Positions 1-10,900 of a DNA stretch of 64,000 nt are shown here, piece after piece. Where the stretch lies: NCBI GenBank assembly GCA_017979445.1, contig CM030717.1, positions 27,097,132 through 27,161,131 of the forward strand, given 5' to 3'. The stretch is from Akebia trifoliata (Eukaryota; Streptophyta; Magnoliopsida; Ranunculales; Lardizabalaceae). The notes beneath the pieces were generated by a model. It did no database searches. It was given only the letters and a program-made list of their open reading frames with translations, and had not been told where the DNA came from. Numbering within the stretch: position 1 is the stretch's first letter; every line of letters starts with the position of its first letter. Position numbers and translations under genes: made by a program.

Positions 1-1506
1 AGTCCTGTGTCTTTGACAAATGAAGATCCATACTTGTTAACTGAAGAAGATGAATCTTTTTCCCTCTCATGCGATGAAGTTAGACATATGACCTGATGGG
101 GAAGATTCATTAAGCCGTCAGAACTCCGTGTTGACAATCCTACAATCTTGGCGAGAAAAGAAATAAAATCCATTAAAGAGAATATCGAAGAAGATGACTC
201 CGTGATCAAGCAGTTGAAGAGATCAGGAACCAATATCTCAGTTTGGAGTTTACTCATGGTTTCCACTGCTCATAGAGAAGCTGTTCTCAAAACACTAAGC
301 ACAGCCCAAGTCTTCCTTGATACTTCTCCAAATCAGCTAGCCAATATAGTAGGGGCAACTTATGTAGATAATATCATATCCTTCTCGAACTTAGATCTCC
401 CAAAAAAAAGAACAAGCCACATTAAGCCTTTACACATCACAGTCGATTGTAATGGGATGAGGATACCTCTGGTTTTGATTGATAATGGGAGTGCACTGAA
501 TGTTTGCCCCCTAAAGACTGCTACCTACCTCAGGATTAAGGCTGAAGATCTCAAGCCCACTAATCAGGGTGTTAGGGCCTATGATAACACCAAAAGGGAT
601 GTATTGGGAATTTTGTACCTTCGATTGTCCACAGGCATAGCTGAATTTCCTGTGGAATTTCAGGTTATTGATATCCAATCTTCTTTCAGTTTACTATTAG
701 GGAGACCATGGTTATACCATATCAAAGCCATCCCTTTCACGCTGCACCAGAAGGTCAAATTTATCAAGGATGGGCTAATGATTACTCTTCATGGAGATGC
801 TGAAATTGTAGAAATTGTAAACAGTACTGAAGGTAAGGATGAGCCATTGCTTGAGATTCAGTCAGAATAACAGGGGATAGAACTTAACAGATTTGAATTT
901 GAGAAGATCTGCTCAGTTCAATGGGATCACTCCTTGAAAGCATATTTTCCTATTGAGATCACCTCTAACTGCTACATGGCCAATATGTTCAAAAAAATGA
1001 GATTTTTCCCTGGTATGGGCCTAGGTTGCAAGCAACAAGGTATTAAAGAGGCACCAGTGATTAAAGAAGTCATCGACACATTCGGACTAGGATATAAGCC
1101 AACTACGAAAGATTGGGCCCAATACTAGAAGACAAAGAGGGACAAGGCAATTGCAAAAAGGCAAAGGCGTACCACGGATCTCATTAAAATGAAACCCTAT
1201 CGTAAGACCCTTAATGGCTATTTCGTGAAGGAAGGAGAATATTTTCGTTACTGTTGGTTCCTAGAGCCGTTTATTGACCACATCACAGGTACTCGTCTGC
1301 CGGGGTTTGAGATCTTCTTTGGTATAGATTGGCCTGAAATGGAAGCTAGCACAGAAGCTGAAAAGAAGGAAGTTGAATACTGGCAGCTCAATCTGGACTC
1401 CCTCAACATTGACCAGTTATTCATTGAAGATCACAGTGTCCTGGTGTTGTCAATTGAGAAGGGGATCCCAAATCCTCAGTCTGTAATCAAACCCGCTGTA
1501 GGGTGT
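1..1506 (+). pseudogene. Element A protease and G-patch region of gag-pol (broken)
   Basis: One reading frame runs from base 1 to the solo LTR with stops at about 94, 868 and 1,126. A retropepsin-like domain lies at about 400-800: the active-site motif reads DNGSALNV (family usual D-S/T-G, here D-N-G, so probably inactive), and the flap-side motif LLLGRPWL is intact. A G-patch follows at about 985-1,115 (GMGLG ... GLGY), as in Tat-type elements. From about 1,190 an acidic linker leads toward the RT. The frame is cut at 1,506 by an LTR and resumes after 3,165. Confidence 0.8.
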
Positions 1507-2104
1507 TGAAAGCGCCCTTGATCTGTGGGGTGCGCGGATCCGCTTTTGACCTTTGAGGTTTGGGAGTCGCCACCTAGTTATTACGGTCTAGGAACCAAAT
1601 ATAGACTCGAAACGGATAAAAATGACTAATCTACTAAAGAAATACTGTGTTCGGGGATCACATTACAGGGTTGGAAGGTGTTAGGCACCAACCCCGCTCG
1701 ACCAATGTCGGTCTCTACTTATCCCAAATAAGACTACATTACTAATAAAAAACCTAGATAAAAAAAATAAAAAAAATTTTACCTTCGAATGCAACGATTA
1801 TATTCCCTCAGATCTGATAAAATCGCTCCTCGTACAATACTTCTTGCTTCGTTCTGTTACTAGATTCGCTTCAGATCTCCAAGTTTAGGTATCTCCTTCT
1901 TAGATTTATGAGTTTTCTGATTTTTTATAGATTTCGAGGTATTTTGGAAGGATTTTCGGGGGTTTTTTGATCTAAAATTGGGGTATGGATCTTAGGTAAG
2001 GAGTTGGAACTTCAAAATTAGGGTTTTGGGAAGGTTGGGGAGGTTTCTTGACCTACTTTTTCTACGGTTTTTTCTTTGATACGAAAATAGGGTGTGGAGG
2101 CTCC

Positions 2105-2112
2105 TATTTATA
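2105..2112 (-). promoter_or_regulatory. TATA box of the solo alpha LTR
   Basis: TATAAATA on the minus strand, followed by GGAGCCTCCAC. The 3' LTR of element A has the same box and context at 10,298, so this is the LTR promoter. Confidence 0.6.
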
Positions 2113-2136
2113 AACTTTTTTAAGTGCCTTTTAGAT

Positions 2137-2296
2137 AGAGTTAAGGTTTAATTATAATTCTTTTAGAGAGAATTATTATTTAATTATAATTCTTTTAGAA
2201 AGAGTTATTATTTAATTAGAATTCTATTAAATAGAGTTATTATTTAATTAGAATTATATTAAATAGAATTATTATTTAATTAGAATTCTATTAGGA
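2137..2296. repeat. 32-bp AT-rich tandem repeat in solo LTR, about 5 copies
   Basis: Five tandem units of 32 bp with the core TTATTATTTAATTAGAATTC lie just upstream (in LTR sense) of the TATA box. The other alpha LTR has a different array at the same place (9,962-10,260). Confidence 0.75.
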
Positions 2297-3165
2297 TTTT
2301 GACTTTAAGATATTGACTTTAGTCTTACTTGGTTGATTTTTAATATCTTGACTTTAGTCTTACTTGATTGACTTTAAGTTTTTGGAGAACCCCCTTTATT
2401 ATATTTTTAATTCTTTGGGCCTCTAAATGGAGGGGTCCTTGAATAAATATCTTGGCAACCATCAACAATTTTGCCTAAGAGTCTGATTAATCGATTTTTT
2501 TAGTTTAAAATTTTAAATTAATTTTATTAATGTTTCACCTTACATTATTTAATGTTTTATTTAATAATTTCGTAATTTTTAATTATTAAATTTATAAAAT
2601 TATCGTTTATCCTCGGAGAGGACTTTTTACGTTTTAAGTCATTTTTCAATATTTCAGGATGTTTTGTAATCGGTTTTTTTGTAAGGAATTCAATAGGAAT
2701 GTTGGTTTTTATCATTTATGAAGTTTGTTTTGTGCGAAATGGTCGTGAACTTTATGAGGGGCATTTTCATAATTTTCTCAAATTTTGTGAAAATTGGCGA
2801 AATGATTTATTTGATTTCGATTTGTTGTTTTATGTGTTTGAATGAGTTTTTCTAAGCGTAAAGTAGGCTCTAAGGATGTCTTGATATTAGGGGTATTTTG
2901 GTAATTTGGTAATTTTTTAGTGATTTTTATCGTAAAGCTTCTTTTTGTCTACAAGATGATAATTTCTATATTTCTAGGGTCATATTTTACTAGCATAGCG
3001 TGATTTCTACAGTTTTGTCAGTTTGAGATACCTCATATGGATTTTTGAAACATATCTGGTAATAAAATAAAGCATTGGAATAATCATCCATCATTGGGAA
3101 CCGTTGCAATCAGATTGACGAGTTAATTAATCAGGTGAGTACAAAAATGGGGTGTCTACAAGTGT

Positions 3166-4409
3166 CTCTCTAGCTATCATGTAATTAGTCTTGTGTTGCA
3201 TGTCAAGACTGGGTCTGTCAGTCCCATTAGTCCTGTTTAATCTGACATGCCAGATGAATCCTTTATTTCTATTGAGTCAAGTAAGTTAGTTGTTCCTGTT
3301 GAGTCAGGTAAGTCCGTTATTTTTGCTGAGTCAAGTGAGTCTGTCAAGTCTGCAATAAGTCCTGTTACCCCATCTCTTTTTAATGAAATGAAAGAAATTT
3401 TTGATTACCCTGAGTGCAATAATAATTTAACTAATAATCTGGCTTCGGAGAGAATGTCTTTTGACGAAGAACCTCCCCCTGAAATAATCAAATTACTTGA
3501 ACAAGAAAATGAATGTCGGGTTCAACCTCTAATAGAGGAAGTAGAAGTTATCAACCTCGGAACAAAAGAAAGTCTTCAAGAGATTCGGATTGAGGTCACC
3601 TTATCTCCCGATGAACGCAAAGGGATAGTAGACTTGCTCAGGAAGTTCAAAGACGTATTCGCGTGGTCTTACGAGGATATACCGGGAGTAAGCACAGACA
3701 GTGTTCAACATCGAATTCCGTTATATCCTAATGCTCAACCAATCAAACAGAAACTTCGACGTATAAAGCCGGAATGGACTCTGAAAATTAAAGAAGATGT
3801 TACGAAGCAGATTAATGCTGGATTTTTGGAAGTAGTAGAATATCCTGAGTGGATTGCCAATGTCGACCCAGTACCGAAAAAGGATGGAAAAATCAGAATA
3901 TATGTAGACTTTAGAGATTAAACAAAGCAAGCACAAATGATAGTTTCCCTTTACCACACATAGATGTTCTAGTAGATAGTACGATAGGGCACGCTTTGTT
4001 GTCCTTCATGGATTCTTTTTTGGGGTATAATCAAATAAAAATGGATCCTCGGGATATGCAAAAAATGTCGTTCATCATACAGTGGGGAACCTTTTGCTAC
4101 AAGGTTATGCCTTTTGGTTTGGAAAACGCTAAAGCCACCTATCAAAGAGCCGCTACGACTTCGCTACATGATATAATATACAAGGAAGTCGAAATCTATG
4201 TAGATGATATGATAGTCAAATCTACGGGTTTAGAGAAGTTTCTTACAAGGATTCAAGAGTACCAACTCCGACTCAACCCTCAGAAATGTGCATTTAGAGT
4301 AACTTCTAGAAAATTATTGGGATTTGTAATCAATCAAAGAGGGATCGAAGTGGATCTTGTGAAGATTAAAGCTATCCAAGAGATGCCACCACCTGAGACT
4401 GAAAAGTAG
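3166..4409 (+). pseudogene. Element A reverse transcriptase (broken)
   Basis: An acidic linker is followed by Tat-type RT. The N-terminal part (about 3,590-3,920) has FAWSYEDIPG, KQKLRR and VPKKDGKIR, then a frameshift and stop near 3,919. The rest (3,996-4,409) is in another frame and has FMDSFLGYNQIKMD, YKVMPFGL and the catalytic YVDD at about 4,197. A stop at 4,407 separates it from RNase H. Motif order and spacing match Ty3/gypsy RT. It is non-functional because of the frameshift. Confidence 0.88.
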
Positions 4410-5066
4410 ATCCGAGGTTTTTTGGACAGAATCCAGTATGTCAGCAGATTCATTGCTCAACTAACCAATGTCTGTGAACCTATTTTCAAACTTCTCAAGA
4501 AGAATGAGCCAACAGTTTGGAATGAGCAACGTCAAAAGGCTTTCGACCGAGTCAAGGAGTATCTCTTGAACCCGCCTATTTTGGTTCCACCTATACCGGG
4601 TGAACCACTTCTTCTTTATCTATCAGTCACAGAAGAAGCTATGGGATGCATGCTTGCACAGTATGACAAAGATACTCGTAAAGAAAGGGCTATCTACTAA
4701 ATCAACAAAAAGATGTTAGAGTATGAATGAAAATATTTGACCCTCGAAAAAACTTGCTTAGCACTGGTATGGGCTACTCAGAGACTCCGGCACTATATAC
4801 TATCTCATTCAATTATCTTGTTATCTCTGATAGATCATCTCAAGTATCTTTTCGAGAAACCGACACTGACAGGGAGGACTGCACGATGGCTGTTGTTGTT
4901 ATCAGAATTTGACATCACGCACGTTACGCAGAAATCTATCAAGGGGAGAGCTGTGGTAGAATACTTGATAGATCACCCAGTAGTAGAAGGAATAAGGCCT
5001 GTTGATCAGTTCCCGGATGAGAATATCTTGCATGTTGAAGAAGAGTCGCAGAATCAAACATGGTAG
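4410..5066 (+). pseudogene. Element A RT connection and first RNase H domain (broken)
   Basis: It continues the RT frame: IRGFLDRIQYVSRFIAQL marks the RT thumb/connection, then the RVT_RNaseH-type segment with LLLYLSVTEEAMGCMLAQ, LVWATQRLRHYIL and LLLSEFDI. Stops occur at 4,407, about 4,698 and about 4,729. It is followed directly by the second RNase H domain. Confidence 0.82.
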
Positions 5067-5560
5067 CTATACTTTGATGGAGCTGCTAATCAGAATGGGT
5101 ATGGAATAGGAGCAGTCCTATTTTCTCTGGAAGGATGCCACATTCCGATCGCTATTAAGTTAGCATTTTCTAACACCAATAACACAATAGAATATGAAGC
5201 ATGTATCGCTGGGCTCGAAGGTGCTTTGAATCTGGGCATTATAGAAATTGAAGTTTTCAAGAATTTAGCCTTGGTTATACATCAGTCATTGGAAGAATGG
5301 AAGACTAGGGATGAAAAGTTGAAGCCTTATCATGAGTATCTGTTAAACTTAGTGAGTAAGTTTAAAGTTATCCTATTTCAACACTTGTCAAGGGAAAATA
5401 ATAGATTTGCTGACTCTTTAGCCACTCTATCTTCAAAGATCCATTTGCCCCCTGGCATGGAATTGAGGCCGATCACCGTCGAAGTTAAAGACAAACCTGC
5501 ATATTGCCATCAGATTAACATTGCTACTCGACAACCCAATGGAAAGTTATAGTACATAGA
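5067..5560 (+). pseudogene. Element A second (archaeal-like) RNase H domain (broken)
   Basis: YFDGAANQNGYGIGAVL carries the first catalytic Asp and IEYEACIAGLEGAL the Glu. The usual GDS motif reads FKNLALVIHQ, so the third acidic residue appears lost. NRFADSLATL near the end keeps the last Asp. This extra RNase H between the first RNase H and integrase is characteristic of the Tat lineage. There is a stop at about 5,064 before the domain and one at 5,550 after it. Confidence 0.82.
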
Positions 5561-6793
5561 TATAAAAAGAGTATTGGAAAAACAAGAATTCTCAGAAGAA
5601 GCATCGAGGAAGGAACGACAAACCCTGTTAAGATTAGCATCTCAATTCATCCTGTGCGCAGGAAGTTTATACAAAAGATATTATGATGGGATTCATTTGT
5701 CGTGTGTTGATGAAGATTAGGCTCAACAGATAATGGTTGAACTACATTCAGGGGAATGTGGCCCCCACATCAGTGGAAAAATGTTAACTAAGAAAATTAT
5801 GAGACAAGGGTATTACTGGCCCACGATGGAAACAGATTGTCATCACATGGTCAAGACCTGTCACAAGTGCCAAATACATGCAAATCTCATACATGTGCCA
5901 CCTCTCAATTAGTTGGTTTGACTTCACCGTGGCCATTCTCAGTTTGGAAAATTGACATTATTGGTAAAATATCACCTAAAGCATCAAACGGGCATGAACA
6001 CATTTTAGTTGTTATCGATTATTTTACGAAGTGGGTCGAAGCTGTCTCTTATGCTGTCCTCACTGCGTCTCGAGTTGCAAAGTTTATCCAAACGAATATC
6101 ATCAATCGATACGGGGTACCTTCGGAACTAATTTCTAATAATGGGTCACACTTCAAAGCTGAGGTTATTACATTGTGTTCAAAGTTCAAAATCTCACACC
6201 ACAAATCATCTCCTTACCGCCCTTAGACTAATGGAGCAGTCGAAGCAGCTAATGAGAATCTTAAGACTATCATCAGGAAAATGTGTCAATCACATCAAGA
6301 TTGATCAGAAAAACTACCATTTGCACTATGGGCATATAGAACTTCAATTCAATCCTCTACTGGAGCTACTTTTTACTCCTTAGTGTATGGCATGGAAGCA
6401 GTCTTACAAGTTGAAATGGAAATTCTGTCTCTCAGGGTCTTATTAGAAAGTCAGCTGTTAGAAGCATATTAGGTTTGTCAACGGTATGAAGAATTAAATT
6501 TGATCGAAGAAAAATGACTAAGAGCTTTATATCACGTGCAAGCTTATCAAAGAAGAGTTGCCTGTGCGTTTGACAAAAAGATCAAGGCCCGTCACTTACA
6601 AGTTGGGGATTTAGTACTCAAAGAGAATTGGGCATCTATCTTTGACCCTAGAGGGAAGTTCAAACCAAATTGGGGAGGTCCGTTCTTCGTCAAGGAAATA
6701 TTACCAGGAAAAGCTATCAGGCTTCAAGATTATGATGGAATCGAATTACCAGAACCAACCAACCTTGACCAAATCAAACGGTACTTCATTTAA
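5561..6793 (+). pseudogene. Element A integrase (broken, catalytic Asp lost)
   Basis: The zinc finger (HSGECGPHISGKML ... CHKCQ, about 5,748-5,880) is intact, then a frameshift near 5,910. The core has KIDIIGK (first Asp), LISNNGSHFK where the second catalytic Asp is replaced by Asn, and VEAANENLK (Glu) in yet another frame after a stop near 6,226. The C-terminal segment (6,536-6,793) has AFDKKIKARHLQVGDLVL and GPFFVKEI, ending at a stop at 6,791. Enzyme activity is excluded by the frameshifts and the Asp-to-Asn change. Confidence 0.85.
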
Positions 6794-8402
6794 GGAGGTC
6801 ATCTTTGACTGAATCAATTGTCCTATTACCCAGTACAATATATCCTTTCTCAACCCCTTTGTAGCCTTTTCAAAAAGAAAAAAATTATGCCTTTTTTATT
6901 TCTTAGCCTGATTACCTAACCTAAGGGAGGGAAGATTCGAACTACGTCTTGGTCTGATCCCAAAATTCTAAGGTACGTAGGCAACCTGAGAAGTTACTTC
7001 AGGCTCGACCACATCAAAAAATAGATTCATCGACAAAAAAAAATCTAAAAAGAAAAAAAAATTCAAAAGAAAAAGAAATATCTTCAAAGTGGGGATGAAA
7101 ATTCAAGGCAAAATAAAAGAAATGCCGCACAAGGGGCATTCGGATTTTTGAGCCTCAAAATTCCCTTCTTTTTATACCCAGTCCTAAGTTTACCTATAAA
7201 AGTCCCCCTAAGTGCCGTGCGAAAAGTCAAGGAAGATAGTAAAGCATGATCAGACAGCAATTCCATAAGTTCAGAAAGGGAAAAGAAAAAAAAGCCTGCT
7301 AAGTTGAAAATCCGAAAAGGGCGACTTAGGCAAAAGTTAAGGCAAGTTCGCAAAGTTGAAAATCCGAAAGGACGATCTTGGCAACAATCAAAGAAAAAAA
7401 AAAGAAAAAAAAAGAAAAAGCTCTCTAGTTTGAAAACCTGAAAAGGCAATCTAGGCAAAAGCTAGAGCATGCTCGCTAGTTTGAAAATCTGAAAGGCCAA
7501 TCTAGACAAAAGTTAGAGTAACAAAGAAAAATAGAAAAAATCTTCGGGGGATTAAAAAGCTAAGAGCGGTCCGAGCTGAAATATCATAAGTCCGAATAAT
7601 CAATTTTAATAATTAGCTTAAACTGGGCATAGACTCAGAAGTCACAAGTATCTTGTCTACGATCGATCTGAAAATTTTTACTTCCCCAAGTGAATCAAAG
7701 GGGGAGAAGGGTGAATTCCATGATGAGTCTCTAAAGAAAATACCGTGTTCTCTTGAGCCTGACTCAAAATCTTCAATATAAAATGTGAAAATTAAAAGTT
7801 GAATCTTTATTGCGTTTGTGGTAATCAAATATTTCAATCCTTCATACAAGGGGCATTTTATTTCTTCTTTGATATATATTTTCCCCCTTATACTAGGGGC
7901 ATTTTTTTATTTTTTTGCATGATGTATTCAATTATCTCCAATGCCATATTTATTGTCAAACTAGGGACATTTTGTTTTTGAGCAATGTTAATCCTAAAAG
8001 ATAATGGGAACCCCAAACTTAAGGTTACCCTCTTGATAAAAGTTTTTCGAAAAACCCTTGAGGTTCAAAAGAAATAAAAATTCAGGTTTTAAATTCATAA
8101 AACTTCGGATCTCACATTTGGTTGTGCCTAGAGATTAACTAATAAACTCATTTACCTAGAGTAGGAGATAGGGTATTCTTTCGTTCACAAATTCTTTTCC
8201 AGATCCATTCATTCTTGGATTTGATCATTTTCTTCCAGATTCATTATTTTCCAGATTTATTCATACGTTCCTTGATTCAATCATTATTCTCCAGATTCAT
8301 TTTCAATCTCATCCAGATTTATTTTAATCATTCTCTTCCAGATTCATTATCTTCCAGATTTATTCTTTCCAAAAATTCATTCATTCATCTGCCAGTTTTG
8401 CT
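6794..8402 (+). other. Element A non-coding 3' region between pol and tandem array
   Basis: No gene is supported here. At 6,930-7,015 lies a block with TACGTAGGCAACCTGAGAA, a sequence type common just behind pol in Tat elements. At about 7,265-7,540 four diverged tandem copies share TTGAAAATCYGAAAGG...TAGGCAAAAGTTA. At 8,200-8,395 TTCCAGATTCATT recurs irregularly. Short ORFs here are AT-rich accidents. Confidence 0.6.
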
Positions 8403-8900
8403 CAGATGCCGCCAAGAGTTAACTTGGATTTTGTTCAGTTGTCGCCAAAGGTTAACTTGGATTTTGCTCAGTTGCCGCCCAGGGTTATCTTGAATTTGGC
8501 TCAGTTGCCGCCAAGGGTTAACTTGGATTTTGGTCAGATGCCGCCAAGGGTTAACTTGGATTTTGGTCAGATGTCGACAATGGTTATCTTGGATTTTTCT
8601 CAGTTGTGGCCAAAGGTTAACTTGGATTTTGTTCAGTTACCGCCCAAGGGTTAACTTGGATTTTGCTCAGTTGCCGCCAAGGATTAACTTGGATTTTGCT
8701 CAGTTTCCGCCAAGGGTTATCTTGGATTTTGCTCAGTTGCCGCCAAGGATTAACTTGGATTTTGCTCAGTTTCCGCCAAGGGTTATCTTGGATTTTGCTC
8801 AGTTGTCGCCAAGGGTTAGCTTGGATTTTGCTCAAATGCCGCCGAGGGCTTTCTCGGAATTACGCTCAGATATCGTCGAGGTTTTTTTCGAAATTATGCT
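8403..8900 (+). repeat. 33-bp tandem repeat array, about 15 copies, in 3' UTR of element A
   Basis: Units run CAG-TTGCCGCCAAGGGTTAAC-TTGGATTTTGCT at a 33-bp period from 8,403; copy 8 and the last two are 34 bp. Copies 9-12 alternate between two variants, giving a 66-bp higher-order unit. The period is a multiple of three, so several frames stay open as 11-residue repeats, but no start, gene context or conservation suggests a protein. Tandem arrays in this position are known for Tat/Ogre elements and can seed satellite DNA. Confidence 0.92.
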
Positions 8901-9178
8901 TAATTTTTACCCAGTTTCACGTAGTACACACACTCACACTTGCACTTTTTAGTCAATGAGAATTCTTTAAAATTCAAGGATCTGACACTGTCAGTGAGAG
9001 CTCTCGCTCAAAGATCTAACAACCTTTTAGCTTGGAGAGAGTTTTACCCTAAACAATCCGAACGTCCTGACGAATTGCTAAAACAGGCTGCAAAATGAAC
9101 TGTCACTAGCTTTGGCATTCGGATATCGCACTATCTACCAAAATAGATTTGCTATTTAGTTTGCTTCAACCCTCCGCC

Positions 9179-9191
9179 AAAGAGGGGCATG
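9179..9191 (+). promoter_or_regulatory. Polypurine tract of element A
   Basis: AAAGAGGGGCATG lies directly before the LTR start TGTAGACACC. Its position and purine run fit the plus-strand primer site. Confidence 0.7.
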
Positions 9192-9961
9192 TGTAGACAC
9201 CCCATTTTTGCATCCACTTGATTAATCAACTCGTCAACCCGATCACAACGGTTCCCAATGATGGATGTTTATTCAAATATTTTATTTTGTTACCAGATAT
9301 GTTTCAGAAATCCGGATAAGGTATCTCGAACTACAAAACTATAGAAACCACATTATGCTAGGAAAATATAACCCCAAAAGCTTAGAAATCATCATTTTTC
9401 AGATAAAAAGAAGCTTCATGATAAAAATCACTAAAAAAAGATCAAATTACCAAAATACCCATAACCTTAAAACATCCTTAGAGCCTACGTTACGCTTAGG
9501 AAAATCGATTCAAACACACAAAACAACAAATCGAAACCAAATAAACCATTTCGACAATTTTCACAGAATTTGACAAAATTACGAAAATGCCCCTCATAAA
9601 GTTCACAACTATTTCGCACAAAAAAATTTCATAAATGACACAAACCAATATTCCCATTGAATTTCTTACAAAAAAATCGATTCTAAAACATCCTGAACAT
9701 CAAAATCGACTTGAAACGCAAAAGTTCTCTTCAGGGGTAAAACGGTAATTTTTCAATTAAAAAATTTTAAAATTTTGAAATTAATAAATAAAATATTAGA
9801 TAACGTAAAGTGAAACATTAATAAAATTAATTTAAAATTTTGAACCAAAAAATCGATTAATCAGGTTTTTAAGCAAAATTATTGATGGTAAAGGACCCCT
9901 CCATCTAGGAGCCCAAAGAATTAAAAAATATAATAAAGGAGGGTTCTCAAAAAAAAAAAAA

Positions 9962-10260
9962 ATTAAAGTCAATCAAGTAAGACTAAAGTCAATCTTAAAG
10001 TCAATCAAGTAAGACTAAAGTCAAAAAAAAATTAAAGTCAATCAAGTAAGACTAAAGTCAATCTCATAAGACTTAAGTTAAAACCCTAATTAAAATCCTA
10101 ATAAGACTAAGTCAATCTCATAAGACTAAAGTCAAAATCCTAATTAAAACCCTAATCAGGTCAATCTCATAAGACTAAAGTCAAAACTCTAATTAAAACC
10201 CTAATAAGACTAAGTCAATCTCATAAGACTAAAGTCAAAACCCTAATTAAAACCTTTAAG
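9962..10260. repeat. Tandem repeats in U3 of alpha 3' LTR
   Basis: Irregular tandem copies built from AAAGTCAATC(A/T)AGTAAGACT and AACCCTAATTAAAA. They take the place held by a different 32-bp array in the solo LTR. Confidence 0.7.
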
Positions 10261-10297
10261 GAAACTTAATTAAATGCCAACTCTACCCAAAAAAGTT

Positions 10298-10305
10298 TAT
10301 AAATA
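10298..10305 (+). promoter_or_regulatory. TATA box of element A 3' LTR
   Basis: TATAAATA followed by GGAGCCTCCACACCC; the same context occurs in the inverted solo LTR. Confidence 0.6.
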
Positions 10306-10900
10306 GGAGCCTCCACACCCTATTTTCGTATCAAAGAAAAAACCCTAGAAAAAATAGGTCAAGAAGCCTCCCCAACCTTCCCAAAACCCTAATTTTGAAG
10401 TCCTAACTCCTTACCTAATATCGATACCCCAAATTTAGATCAAAAAACACCCAAAAATCCTTCCAAAACACCTTGAAATTCATAAAAAATCAGAAAACTC
10501 ACAAATCTAAGAAGGAGATACCTCAACTTGGAGATCCGAAGCGAATCTGGTAACAGAACGAAGTGAGGAGTACTGTACGAAGAGCGGTTCTATCAGATTT
10601 GAGGGAAAAAAAAATCGTTGCGTTCGAAGGTAAATTTCTTTTATTTTTTTTAGGTCTTTTTATTAGCAATGTAGTTTTATTTGGGATAAGTAAAGACCGG
10701 CATTGGCCGGGCGGGGTTGGTGCCTAACACCTTCCAACCTCGTAATATGATCCCCAGACTTAGTATTTTTTAGTAGATTAGTCGTTTTTATCTGTTTTGA
10801 GTCCATATTTGGTTCCTAGACCGTAATAACTAGGTGGTGCCTCCCAAACCTCAAAGGTCAAAAGTGGATCCGCTCACCCCACGGATCGAGGGTGCTTTCA

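Larger units (their letters stand above)
1507..3160 (-). mobile_element. Solo LTR of family alpha inserted antisense in element A
   Basis: This is the reverse complement of the LTR at 9,192-10,900. On the minus strand it begins TGTAGACACCCCATTTTTG and ends GGGCGCTTTCA. Flanks GGTGT (1,502-1,506) and AGTGT (3,161-3,165) look like a 5-bp target duplication with one mismatch. No internal sequence follows, so it is a solo LTR left by LTR-LTR recombination. It has a minus-strand TATA box (2,105-2,112) and an AT-rich tandem array (2,137-2,296). Length is 1,654 bp against 1,709 bp for the other copy. Confidence 0.88.
1..10900 (+). mobile_element. Element A: degenerate Tat-lineage Ty3/gypsy retrotransposon (family alpha), 5' end outside window
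   Basis: In order on the plus strand: aspartic protease, G-patch, RT, RNase H, a second (archaeal-like) RNase H, integrase, a long non-coding 3' region with tandem repeats, a polypurine tract and a 3' LTR. Two RNase H domains and a G-patch after the protease are known marks of the Tat (Ogre/Retand-type) lineage. Reading frames carry many stops and frameshifts, so the copy is dead. The 3' LTR ends at 10,900 directly against the RT of another element (A2), so A inserted into A2. The 5' LTR and gag lie left of the window. An antisense solo LTR of the same family interrupts it at 1,507-3,160. Confidence 0.88.
9192..10900 (+). mobile_element. 3' LTR of element A (family alpha)
   Basis: Starts TGTAGACACCCCATTTTTGC after a polypurine tract and ends GAGGGTGCTTTCA, matching the inverted solo LTR at 1,507-3,160 along its length. 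It contains a TATA box at 10,298-10,305 and the conserved GGTGCCTAACACCTTCC block at 10,719-10,735. It is followed at once by RT coding sequence of element A2. CCATG (10,901-10,905) would be the target duplication if it also precedes the unseen 5' LTR. Confidence 0.9.

Noticed and set aside
8215..8959. Several overlapping ORFs encoding 11-residue repeats on both strands
   Set aside because: They follow from a 33-bp tandem array whose period is divisible by three; all frames open together, which is not a sign of coding.
10140..10260. AACCCTAATT repeats resembling plant telomere sequence
   Set aside because: The units are irregular and interleaved with AAGACTAAAGTCAA inside an LTR; not the plant TTTAGGG array.
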